Part shown: positions 34,424 to 46,400 of the stretch, in pieces
Numbering within the stretch: the first letter of the stretch is position 1
Layout: each line of letters begins with the position of its first letter
Origin: Limnohabitans planktonicus II-D5
Lineage (GTDB): Bacteria > Pseudomonadota > Gammaproteobacteria > Burkholderiales > Burkholderiaceae_C
NCBI RefSeq assembly: GCF_001270065.2
Contig: NZ_LFYT02000002.1
Coordinates: 62,001 to 126,000 of the forward strand
Length of the DNA: 64,000 bases
Direction of reading: 5' to 3'
Notes under the pieces: model-generated
Database searches by the model: none
What the model saw: only the letters and a program-made list of their open reading frames with translations
What the model was told of the DNA's origin: nothing
Position numbers and translations under genes: made by a program

Positions 34424-37400
34424 TCACGACGGGTCGGACTCTCCTTGGGCAGAGGCTGCGTTCAGGCTGGCCGTTTCTTGCGAAGAGCCACTGGCCAAGC
34501 CTTGCTCAGAGGCCGCTGCAGCGGGCTGAGCAAGTTCACCTTCCGTTGACGGCCGGGCCTTGAGCGCTGGCGAGTTCCGTGGCAAAAGCGTTGGGGTCTG
34601 CATCGCTGACTGCTCAGCGTCCAAAGCGGCCACCGCTTGCTGCTGCGCTGGCGTCAGGGTCTGGGTAGTCTTCATGTTCAAGGCGTCCTTGACTTTGACC
34701 TTGCCCTTGCCCTTGACTTTGCGCTCCGGCTTTTGCTGCGCCTTGTCAGCCTGGTCCAGCTTGTGGGTTGCGGACTTGTTCGCTTTCTTCTTTGCGGATG
34801 GGTCTTGATGTTCCGGTTTGGACAAGGCCTCGCGCTGGGTGAACGAACGCTGCGCCCAGCTGCTGAGCATGTCAGCGCCAAACACATCTTCCACCGGCAC
34901 TTCAGAGCGGATCTTCAAAGCCGCTTCCAGCAAAGCCGTGGCCGTGTGCTGCGCGCCATCATCGTCCATGACCGAGACACTGAACGCCGCACCAAGCTGG
35001 CCAGAACCCTTGAGCCAAGACATGGGGCTGGACAAATCGGTGGGAGCCGATGTCAGGCGATCGCGTGCCGACACCAGCTGGACCTGATCGGACCACTGCT
35101 TGCTCAACTGGGCATTGAAGACAGACAGTATGCTGCCGTTGGCCGTGGTTTCCTTGCCCAAGGGGCTGGCGATCTCACGGTAATTGGCGTTGTGCATGTC
35201 GCGGTAACCCAGCTCAGCACGGGCAATGATGGTTTTGCCGCTGATGCGGGCCACACGGTTGCCTTCGGCAGTGGGCGTGTTGCCCACCACCTCGCCGGTG
35301 TAGCCCGACATCAGGATCATCCAGCCGTCTTGCGAGCGAGAGTCTGCCGACACGATGTTCAAGCCGGTTTTGCCGGAGATGATCACATCGCCGCTGTTGC
35401 CGTTGGCAACGGTCAAGCCCTTCACGTCCACATACAGGCGATCGAACATGAAGCCGCCGATACCGGCCGCCGCCGTCACGGACAAATCGCCCGAGGAGAC
35501 GATCTGCGGCTGGCGGCCATTGCCTGCCACGGTCACAGCACGCCCTGCATCGAGGTGGATGTCACCGCCGTAGGTTTGCATGCGCAAGATCTGCATGTCG
35601 CCCCCGGTGCGCACCGTGATCGCGCCTGCATCGGTGACGATGCCTGCAGACGGGGCCATGCTCAGCGAGCCAGCCACCGACAGATCCACCTGCCCCGTGC
35701 CTGTCTGCGTGAGCAAACCGCCACGCACCAGGCGCGCATCGCCAGCGAGCTGCAAGAACATGCTTTGGCCTGGTGTGGTGGCCGAAATGTTTCGGGCATC
35801 CACCTCTAATGGCGCAGCCTCGCTGCCAATGCCTTGCGCCACCGACAGTTGCAGGTCTTGCGTGTGCACCTGGGTGCCACCAGACAGTGGCCACACCAGT
35901 GCTCGGGCGTTGATCTCCAGCGAAGACAGGTTCAGGTTCAGCACCGTGCGGCCGTCCAGCGGGGCCAGTGTCAGTGTGTCGCCTTCCACTTTCAACCCGG
36001 ACAAGGTCTGGCCTGCGCCCGGTGAGCGGATCGCCAGATGGTTGACGCCTTCAAAGTGCGCCGCATCGCTGCCCCCAACGCCCACGCCGTTGTAGAAATC
36101 CACCTTAGCCGACGCGCCATTGAAGACCATCGGTGTGCCGTTGTCTGACTGCACGCCTTGCAGGAACTGCACTTGCGCTGCATCGTTGATGAACAAGCGA
36201 CCACCGCTGCGCAGCACCACCCGGTCAGAGAACGTCACCGTGCCGCTTGCCGTGATGAACACATCACCTTCCACGTACAGGCGCTCACCAAAGGTCACGT
36301 TGACCGCGCCGTCCACCCGCAGGCCTTCCAGGTCCGCCAGAGCAGACACCGACAACTCAAAACCACCGGCCAGACCCGTGAGATCGCCCAGGCTGGAGCG
36401 GGCCACGCTGAGTTTGTCGCCCACCACATAGCCACCGCCACGCGAGATCAGCTGCACGTTCGTGACCTGCCCACCCGCAACGGTGACCTTGGCCGTGGCG
36501 CCTGCGCCGCTGCCGCCCAGCAAGCTGACCGCGTCATACACGCCGTCCGCATACAAGCTGCCGCCTGCGCTGATGGCAAAGTCACCCACACCATCGCCCA
36601 TGCGACCGGTCAGGGTGATGTCACCGCCAAGAGCTTTGAGGCTCAGCACATCCTGGTTACCCAGACCGCCGTTGACCCGGCCTGTGACTTCCAGATTGCC
36701 GCTGCTGGCGCTCGATCCTGCCGTCAATGAGACCTTGCCCTGAATGCTCAGCGCATCGTCAATCAGCATGCCCGTGCTCATCACCACATCGCTGCCATCG
36801 GCAAACACCGTGGTGTTGCCCGGGCCATGGATCTCCAGCTGTGTGCCCGACACATCGCCGTAGATGTAGACCTTGCCGCCTGTGCCTTGCGCCAGCACCA
36901 CCAGCGGAATCGGCACCAGCACCGCGGACGCACCGCCACCCAACTCGACCGGATTGGACCCCAGATCGGAGCCCAGAACCAGGCTCTGGGAGTTCATCCG
37001 CGACAGTGCTGCCGGGTCGAGCACAATGCCGCCCGCGCCTGCGCCGCCCAGACGAATCGGCATGCTCGGATCGCTCGGTGTGATCTGGATGGCAAAGCCG
37101 GGCGTTTGCACCGTGGACAAATCAAAGGCCCCGGCCTGCAAAGGCGGCGTAGCGTAAACCGTGCCTGCAATGCGAACTTCGCGGCTATCGCCCCCCGTTT
37201 GGTAGGTGTACAAGCCCCCGTCAATGATCAGACGGTTCTTCACCGTGAAGTCATAGTCTTTGGCGTACACCTTGCCTGAAACGCTCAGCTGATTGGCCGT
37301 CACCTTGAGCGTGGTGTTCACACCCAGACGCACATCGCCACGGCTGTCCGCCATGTCGGTGATGCGCACGGTGTCGCCCACTATGTTGAGCGTGCCCAGC

Positions 37401-40400
37401 GTCTCGTCCCAGAAAATCTGCTCGGCGCCGCTGACCAACTGGCCTGAGCCCAGACGGATCACGTTCTGACTGGCGCTCGCACTCAGAGGTTTGAGTTGCA
37501 AGGTCAAGGTGTCGTTGAGCAAATCGCTGCCAAGGGTGGATTCCTTCAAAGCCATGGAGCGGGTTTCGCCTGCGCTCAGCTGGGTATTGCCCATGTAAAC
37601 AATCACCTGGTCAGCACCGCCCGAAGCGGTCACGGTGAGCGACTCGGTGCCGAACTTCATCACCGACAACTCGTCCGAACGGTTGCCCAGGGTGATGTTG
37701 TCCAGCGCAGCGCGGCTCACGCGCAGGCCGTTGCCGGTGTTGGCAAAGACTTCAAAATTGCCAGCGTTGTACGACGCCTTCATGGCAAAGGCTTCCTGCT
37801 CCAGAATCGGCACGACCTTGACACTGCGGTTGACGCCATCATCGGCCACCAAAGTGAATTCACCCGTGGCCCCATGGGCGCCTGCCACAAACTGCAAGTA
37901 ACCCGATGTAGTCAGCACGCTGTTGATGGCTTTCTGGTCGCCGCTCAAAGTGAGCACGCCTTCGTCCTGCTTGACCGCCAGTGACGGTGCGTACAGGGCC
38001 ACTTCGGAAATGTGCACATATTGCTTGCCGAACTTGCTGCCCTTGACCTCGGGGAACACCACTTTGTAGTACTTGTACGCCGTCGCATTGTCAAAGTTCA
38101 GCGTGCTGACCGATCCACGGGCATCGGGCAGATTGACATCGCCCTTGGCCACTTGCGCCCAGTCTGCACTGCCCCAGGCCAATTCGTCGTTGGCGCCATA
38201 CAACTCGTAGGTCTTTGGATCCCACTGCCAAATCAGATCGTTGGTGCGGGATGTCAGCTTCATCTGCTGCACCGCCTCGGGTGTGGACAGGGTCATGATC
38301 AGACCGCTGCCAGGACCATCAAAGTTCAGGTACTTGGTGCTTGTATTGTTGTCAATCGATCCGGACACCTTCTCGTTGGCGGGGCTCTTGGGCGAAGAAG
38401 CCGCCACCGCAATCACCGACACCCGACCCAGATCGCTGTTTTGCGCGATGGCAGCCAGGGCTGCGTCCGACAAGACCATCTGGCCGCTGGTGGCCGACAG
38501 TGTCACCGTCAAACGGCTCGAATCGGCATCCACCAGCGTACCGTCGGCCAAGGGCAGCTCGGTCGGCTTGCTGGCCAAAGCAAAGATCTGATCGGGTAGC
38601 ACGATGTTGGTCGCAGCCCCGGCCGCTGGCGGCAGGAACTTGTAGATCGGACGGCCCGAAGCCATTGCCACCACCTGGCCTGCAGCCTCGTCAAACGTCG
38701 CCATGCGCCAATCCAGGCCAGAGCCCATGGGCGCACTGACTTGGGTCCAGATCGTGCCGCCGTTGCGCGAGAGCCAGACGCCACCGCCGCCGCCGCTGCC
38801 GTTGGCCGTGGCCGTCAGTGTCTTGCCGTCATCGCTCATCCAGACCGAAGTCCAATCCGCCTTGATGGTGGTGGCTTGCCAAGTCCAGCCAGAAACACTG
38901 GCATCGGCCACAAACACCTGGCCACCGCGTGCAGCGGCCACCAGGTGGGTGCCCGTGGCGTCCATGTCCACCGAGACCCAATCGCCATTGTTCAAGGCGC
39001 CACGGGTGATGTCCTGCCAGACGATCTGACCGTCGGCTCCCACATTGGCCATGTACAAAGCCCCTGCCCCACTGCGATTCGACGAAGCGCCGCTGGCAGC
39101 CAGCAAGCGCGAGCCATCGGCGCTGGCGGTCATGGCATTCCAGTTGACATTGGGCTCACCGTCCACCTTGGCCCAGCTTGTGCCTTGCGCATCCAGGGTG
39201 CGCATCTCGCCCGGCAGGTCATCGGTCTTCCAGCCCCAGCTGAAAATGTTGTTGAAGTAGAAATAACGCAGGCTGTCGGTCCGGTCTGCCGTCAGCACCC
39301 GGTCATCGCCCAGCACCAGCACCTCGGAATAATTGTCCGAAGGCGCGGTGCTCACCGTCCAGCTCAGCCCCGCATCGCGCGACACCGCCAGGCGCCCGCC
39401 CGACGAGAAGGCCGCGATCATCTGGCCATCGGGTGAGATCGACACCGCGTTGTAGTCCAGGCCCTTGGGCGCATTGGCAGGCAACCAGGTGTCGCCATGG
39501 TCACGCGACAGGTAGATGCTTTGCTGACCGCTGCTCACGTTGGCCACCGCCACCATCACGCTGCTGCTCACCGCCAAATCGCGCCAGCTTTGCGAGACCG
39601 ACGAGGTCAGGGCTGCATGCACCTGGGCTTGCGCCATGCTGCTCAAGTCACCTTGCTGGATCACCACTTTCAGGGTCTGGACATCGTCAGAACCCTCAAA
39701 GCGGTAGCTGATCTTGCCAGCCGCCTTGAAGAAGCTGTTGAGATTGGCCACCGTGCCTGTGAAGACGGCCCGGCCGGTGCCCGCACCGCTGACAGTCACC
39801 CCGCCAGACGAGCCCGCTTGAATCACGCCCGCAGCAGCTGAGACGCTGACTGAAGCAGGTGCGCTGTCATCACCGGTGAACGGCGTACCGGCAAAGCTCA
39901 GGGCCGTCGTTGCGCCACGCACCGCCGTGAACGTCGCAGGGATCGACACCGTGGGCACGCCCGGCAAAGGCCCGACGATGCCCTGCAACTCCTTGGACAA
40001 ACTGCCCGAGAAGTCCAGGTGAGACGCCTGCTTGCCGTTTTCCACCAGGGTGTTGACACCCAGGCCGCCTGTGAAGACGTAGGTATCCACCCCATCACCA
40101 CCGATCAGCTTGTTCACGCCCAGGATGGCGTACAGGGTGTCATTGCCACCACCGCCATCAAGATCGTTGCTGCCAGCACCGCCAAACAAGATGTCATCGC
40201 CCAAGCCGCCAGACAACTTGTCGCGGCCACGTCCACCGATCAAGAGCACCTTGGCCGTTCCAGTGGCCAGCGCGCGCATGATGTTGTTGCCTTCCAGGTC
40301 GATGGCCGTTCCGCCCCCGGCGCCCAACAAGATCGTGTCATCGCCCGCCCCACCCTTGGCATCGATCACGATATTGGATTTCAGACGCGATGCGTCCAGC

Positions 40401-43400
40401 GTGTCGTTGCCCTCACCCATATCGGCCACGATGCGCTTGACGCCCTTGAACTCCTGATAGAAGCCCTGGAACTCCACGCCCACGGTGTCACTGCCTTCAC
40501 GGCCACTCAGGATGAAGTTTTCCGAATCATCCGAGGTGCTCAGGTACAAGCGGTCAGACGCATGGATGCCCGCATTCAAGGTCAGCACACCCTCTTGCAC
40601 ACTGCCCAACACCGGTTTCACCGTCACAGCCGGGATGTTGATTTCCATCAGCTTCAGGCTGAACAGCTGCACGTTGACGTTGAAGAAACCGATCTTGGCC
40701 CAGACATAACCATTGAGGTAAGGCGTGATCTTGATGTCAAACAGGTTGAACACCCCGCCTGGCACGCCGGGCACCAAGCCCGGATACATCATCATGGCCA
40801 GCATTTCCGAAGGCCGGACCTTGCCGTCGCCCTTGTAGTCCACCGAGATGTACTGGCCGTCCGCATCGCGCGTCACGGTACCCACCTTGATGTCGTTCAG
40901 ATCTGCATCCACACGCAGCTGCAAACCGGCACCCAGGCCGACGGCCACACCCGGCACACCCACACCGGCTTTGAGGCCGATCTCGATGCTGATGCCCATT
41001 TCCGGCTTTTCCGCGCCCGGCTTGCTCACGCCATTGACCGTGACCGGCAATGACCAATCGTTGATGTAGAAACCATCCAGCACATTGAGCACATTACCCG
41101 TGGCCACGGCTCTTTGAATGCCATAAGTGTCATAGCCAAACGAGAGGTCTGCGAACACCCGCACGCCGCCATAGGCATAAATCGGGAACTCGATCGGGAT
41201 CGGGATGACGCCCGCCGTGAGCAAAGCCAGATTGGGTTTGGCCAGCAGCACATCGAAGTTGTACAGGCTGAAGTCCAGGTACGGCAGCTCATAGGTGAAC
41301 AGCGTCGCATTGCCGCCGCTGAAAATCTTGGCCCAGTTGGAGATGTCTGTCATGTACGACATGAACTGCAGGCCTGAACGGCCACCCGATCCACCACCCC
41401 CCGAAGAGTCCTTGCTCACCTGGGTCATCTTGGCATTGAAGGCCGTGATGATGGGCGAGGTGTGCGAGAGGTTCAGATCCAGCGCATCGGCCGCCTCGAA
41501 CGTCACATGGTTGGTGCCCAGCCCCTTGATGCTGCCCAAAGGCAAGCCCGCGCTGAAACCGACCAGGGTCTGCAGCATGGTCGGCATGTCGAGTGCGAAC
41601 TTGACGGCATCCAGGAAGGCCCAGTTGATGGCGGGCTTGTCGGGCATGGCGATCTTCCACACCATGTCGATGACGCCGCGCAGCGTCGGATCGTCCTTGA
41701 GCACCAGATCCAGGCCCGTGATCGGCGTGGTCAAGGCATTGACCACATCGCGGAAAGGCTCGACCGCCTGGGCCACTTGCTTGGCAATCGGCATCAGGAA
41801 ATCCATCACCGTGGACTGCAAATCCAGGCGGATGTTGTTGATCGAGATGTCGGGTTTGGACGCCACACGCTCGCCCAAACGCCAATCCCAGTCGAGCCTG
41901 AAGTCGGCATTCAAACTCGGCATGCCCGTGACCCCCAGCGCCATGCCCAGGTTCAGGTGCGCGCCCACGCCAAAGTCCACCTTGACCGCAGACAAGGGGT
42001 TGGACAACACGCGGTCCAGCGTCAGGCGGTTGGCCTTGTCTCCCTTGAGGTCAATGCCCAGGCGGCCGTTCAAACCGCTGGCCCGATAGGGCGAGTTGGT
42101 GCTGTTGTACAGGTCCTTCACGCTGGCTTCAAAGAACATCAGCTTGCCTCGACCTTCAAATGTCGAGGTGACGTTCGGGTCGGTAGGGCTGCCATCCAGA
42201 TAGGCCTCAATGTCCATGCTCAGCTCGGGGTCCAAGGCGTCGGAGTTGGTCACCATGTAAAAGCCACTGGAGGCCGACAGGCCAAAGCCGAAGTCGTATT
42301 GCCAATCGGCACTGAGTGCAAAACCGCCGTCCACATTGAGCGACAGATTCGGTATGTTCAGGTCCAGCGGAATGTCCACCCCCAGCGCCAGAATGCGCCC
42401 GCCCAGATTGGCATCAAAACGGATGGCGTCTACCCCGCCTTTGGGCAAGACCATGCCCGGCTTCCAGGTCGACACCCGCAAGCCGCTGGCGTCAAAGAAC
42501 GCCACATCAATGTCATCGAGGGTCAGACCGGCCTGGCCGTCATAGTCCATCAAGATGCCCAGACTCTGGAAGGTGTTGAACAGCGACTCGCGCACCAACT
42601 CGACGGGCTTGCCCGGGCCAGCGAGCTTGGTGCGCAGGTCTTGCAGCAAGCCACCGCGCAAATTGCCAATGAGCTGACCGGCATCGGCCAGGTGGGTGCC
42701 GATGAACGGAATGTCCGCCGTCAGGCTGTTCTGGAAAAAGTCCTGCACCGTGCCCAGACCCAGGTCCACACCGTTGAGCAGCAAGGTCGGGTCGTACAGC
42801 ACATCCAGCGCCGAAGTGCCGGAGGGCACCGCACGCGCCAAATCGGGCAAGGCCATCTTCAAGGCCGGAGCGCCGGTGGCGACGCCTGCCAGCTGGGCCA
42901 GCAGGGTCGGCAAGCCCTGGTTGCCCAGAGCCGGATCGGTGTAAATGCGCAAACTGCCCAGCGGCACTTGCTGCGACAAAGCGAGCAGGTTGATCGGCAA
43001 ATCGATGTCCAAAGCACCACGCGCGATCACCTTGGGCTGCCCCTTGTCCAGCGCTATGCGCAACAAAGCCGGTGCAACGGTCTCGGCCTTGCCGTCTTCG
43101 TCCAGCACCACTTTGCCGTTGAAGGCACCCAACTGGATTTGGCCCGCGCTGAGCTTGATCACCAGGTCCTTCGCATTCAGGCTGGCCGTCAAGTCCAGGT
43201 GCGTGCCGGTGTTGGTGGCCTCGTCGTAGTCGATGATCTGTACGGGCGGCGTACCGCTGGCAGAGCCCGGCAGGGCAATGCCCACACGCGCCACCAGGCT
43301 GGCACCCACGGCGAACACGCCCGCCGCTTTGCCCGAGGCATCAAACAACTTGCCAAAATCGCTGGGCAAATCGATGCCTGCCAAAGAGGCCAGCGTCGCC

Positions 43401-46400
43401 AGGTCCAGGTTGATCTTGAAATCATCGCTGTACTGAAGGTCCAGCGTGAAGTCGACGTTCAGGCGGTGGTTGGCGACGTCCAGTGACAGGTCAAACAAGC
43501 CGGCAGGAACGCCCAAAGCTTCCTCGATGATCTTCTCGGCTTCGTCCAGTGCGGCGGCCGGGGTGTCCGCTGCCTTTTCAATGCGCGCCAGCAGCTGGTC
43601 GCCAAAGTTCAGGATGTCGCTCATCGAGCGGTTGATCAGCGGCAACTCCTGCGTGTAGAAAGGCTGGCTGCCCACGGCGGAATCCACCACATTGGCCACG
43701 GCACGCAAGCCGCCCACGATGTCCTGGATGCTCAGGCGGCTCAAATCGGTGATGGCGGCCACATCGGGCAGAACGATCACCACATCGTTGGCCGAGATGC
43801 CGTATTGGCTGCGCTGCGCCTCATTGCCGATGTCGAACTGGCTGGCGGTCACCAGTTGGCTCTGCGACCAGTCAAACAGGTTTTGCACATACAAGCCCAG
43901 CTCCAGCCCTGCGCCCACATTGATGCTGGCACCGCCGGTCTTGACCGTCAGGCCCTTCAAGCGCGCATAGGCGTCGCCCGTGACGTCGAAGTTCAGCCAC
44001 TTGGGGCCTGTGTCGTGCAATTGCTGGCGCGTGAAGAACTCGCCGCCCACGGCGTTGGGCGCCCTGTCCAGCGTGGCCGTGAGCTTGGCGCCCAGGTGCA
44101 CCTGCGAGCCGCTGCCCACACCACCGGCTTGCAGCGTGACAAAGCCCAGCTTGGCCAGCACTTGCAGATCGGTGACATCGGCCGTGATGCCCGCTGTCGC
44201 CACGAAATGGTCGATGGCAATGTCAAAGTTGCCATTGGTCATCAGCACCAGGTTGAAGTCCACGCCGACATCCACACCGACCGAGGCGATGGCATCGGTG
44301 CTCAGCGACAACTCAGAGCCCGCTGCCAGGTTCAGGTTCAAGGCCGTGGAGAACTCCGGCAACTTCACTTTGGCGCTGATCGGGATCACCAGATGGCCAG
44401 TGTCTGCGTTGTAGCTGGCTTTCTTGTCGCCCAGCACGCCGGACTTGTTGATCGCCGACACAAACTCACCCAGGGTGCTGATGCGCTCAATGCGCTTGTG
44501 CACCGTGTACGAGCTGGCCGCGTCGCTCGAGGTGTAGTCGCTCGACAGCGTCATGCTGCTGCCATCGACGGACACCGACAAGACCTGCAGCACCTGATTG
44601 CCCGTAGAGACAAAAAAGCCCTTCATGGACGAAGCAAACTGCCCGGCCACACCGCTGAGCACCGCGCTGCCCTTGGTGATGGCCGCCGTGCCGGTGGCCA
44701 ACTGGCTTTGCCCGGGGGCCGCCACCCATCTCTGCATCGGCCGGTTGAAGTCGATCTTGTCGACCACGCCTGTTTCAAAGGCGCCCGCGATGTCCAGAAG
44801 CTGGTCCAGCGATTTTTCAATGAAGGGCAGGCTGCCCAGACCCAGTTGGGACACGTCCACGGTTTGCAGGTAATCCAGCACATTGGGGATGGCCATCAGC
44901 ACATCCTCGATCTTGACTTTCGAGAAGTTCGTCAGTTTGTCCAGGCCCGTGGCCTCGAACACCAGAGCACCGGTCAAGGGATTGCCCGTCACCGTGACCT
45001 TGCCCGGACCACCTGTTTGACCTGCCAGGTCCACGCCCGCCAAGGTGGCATAAATTGGCAAGCTCATGGCCAGCTCGTTCTTGCCCGGCGTGAGCTGGAA
45101 TTTGCCGTTATGCATGGCCAGACTGCCGCCCAGATCGAACTGAAAGCTGCCTTGCTCATACGGATTGCCATACTCGTCGGTGCCCAGTCGGCCAATGCCC
45201 ACATCCAGCGGCCCCAGACGCGCCGCCAGCACCAGGCTGTCGGCTTTCAGGCTGCCCTGGAAGGCCAGCTTGTTCAGGTCAAAACGGGCCGACAGGCCAT
45301 CTTGCCAATCAATGGCCAGGTCAAAGTCGACCTCGGCATTGATTTTGGCCTGCACATCGGCCGTGGCGTCAAACTGCAATCCGTACTGCGCCAAACCTGC
45401 ACTCAGGTCCAGCTGCAGCAAGTCCGTGCCCAGCTTGACACTGCCGTCAAAGCCCAAAGACAGGCCGTTTTGGTCCAGACTGAAGCTCAGACCCGCACTG
45501 ACACCGGCCTTGCGCGCCCAGTTCGAATCCAGATAGGCCTTCAGGCCCGACAAGGTTGGCACGCCCAGCTCGCCGTACACGGCAGCAGGCAGACCTTCGA
45601 TGTCTGAGACCCAGGTGGGGTCCATGTAGCCGTTGATGTACTGCTGCACATAGTCGCCCATGCTGACCAGCGGCGACAGGTTCAGGATGTCGTCCAGCGA
45701 CTTGTCGATCAGAGGCAGCTTCTCGCCGTTTTGCAGATCGGCCCGCGCCTGGCTCATCTGACCGGCCACACCCAGCAAGGCGCTGCCCAGACCGCCACCC
45801 AGGGACACATCCAGATTCGTCAATGAGAAATGCAGGTTCTTGTTCTGGCCCGCTTCTTCGGCCGAGAAATTGACCTTCAGAGGCTTGCCGCCAACTTTCA
45901 GTTCCTGATTGATCGCCGCGCCCGTGTTGTTGAAGGCCATCGACACGTCGCCATACACCGAAGTGGCCGACAAGCCGGGCACAGGCACCTGGCCATTGCC
46001 TTCGACCGCCAAGGCAAAACCGCCGTTTTGCATGACCAGCATCAAGGCACCCTCACGGATGCCCGCTTTCTGATCACCCACGTTGACCAGCGCGTTGATG
46101 CCCGAAGCGCCAATGACCGTCGAGCCATCGCGCACGCGCAAGGCAAAACTGCCGGTGCCCGAGATCAACGGTGGCACCAAGTCGTCGTTGCTGTTTTTCA
46201 GCTCGACCGAAATGGTGCCCGCCGCGGCGAACTCCGCCTCCTGGAAGTCCAGCGTGGTCACCGTGACCCCGCGCTGGCGGATGGCTGTTGAGCCATTGAG
46301 CTTGCCATCGGCGTCCAGGTCGCCCTGGGTGAAGTCCACCACACGGCCTTGCAGATCGCCCGAGCCCGGGCCGGTGTTGACCGCCAGGCTGAGCGTGCCG

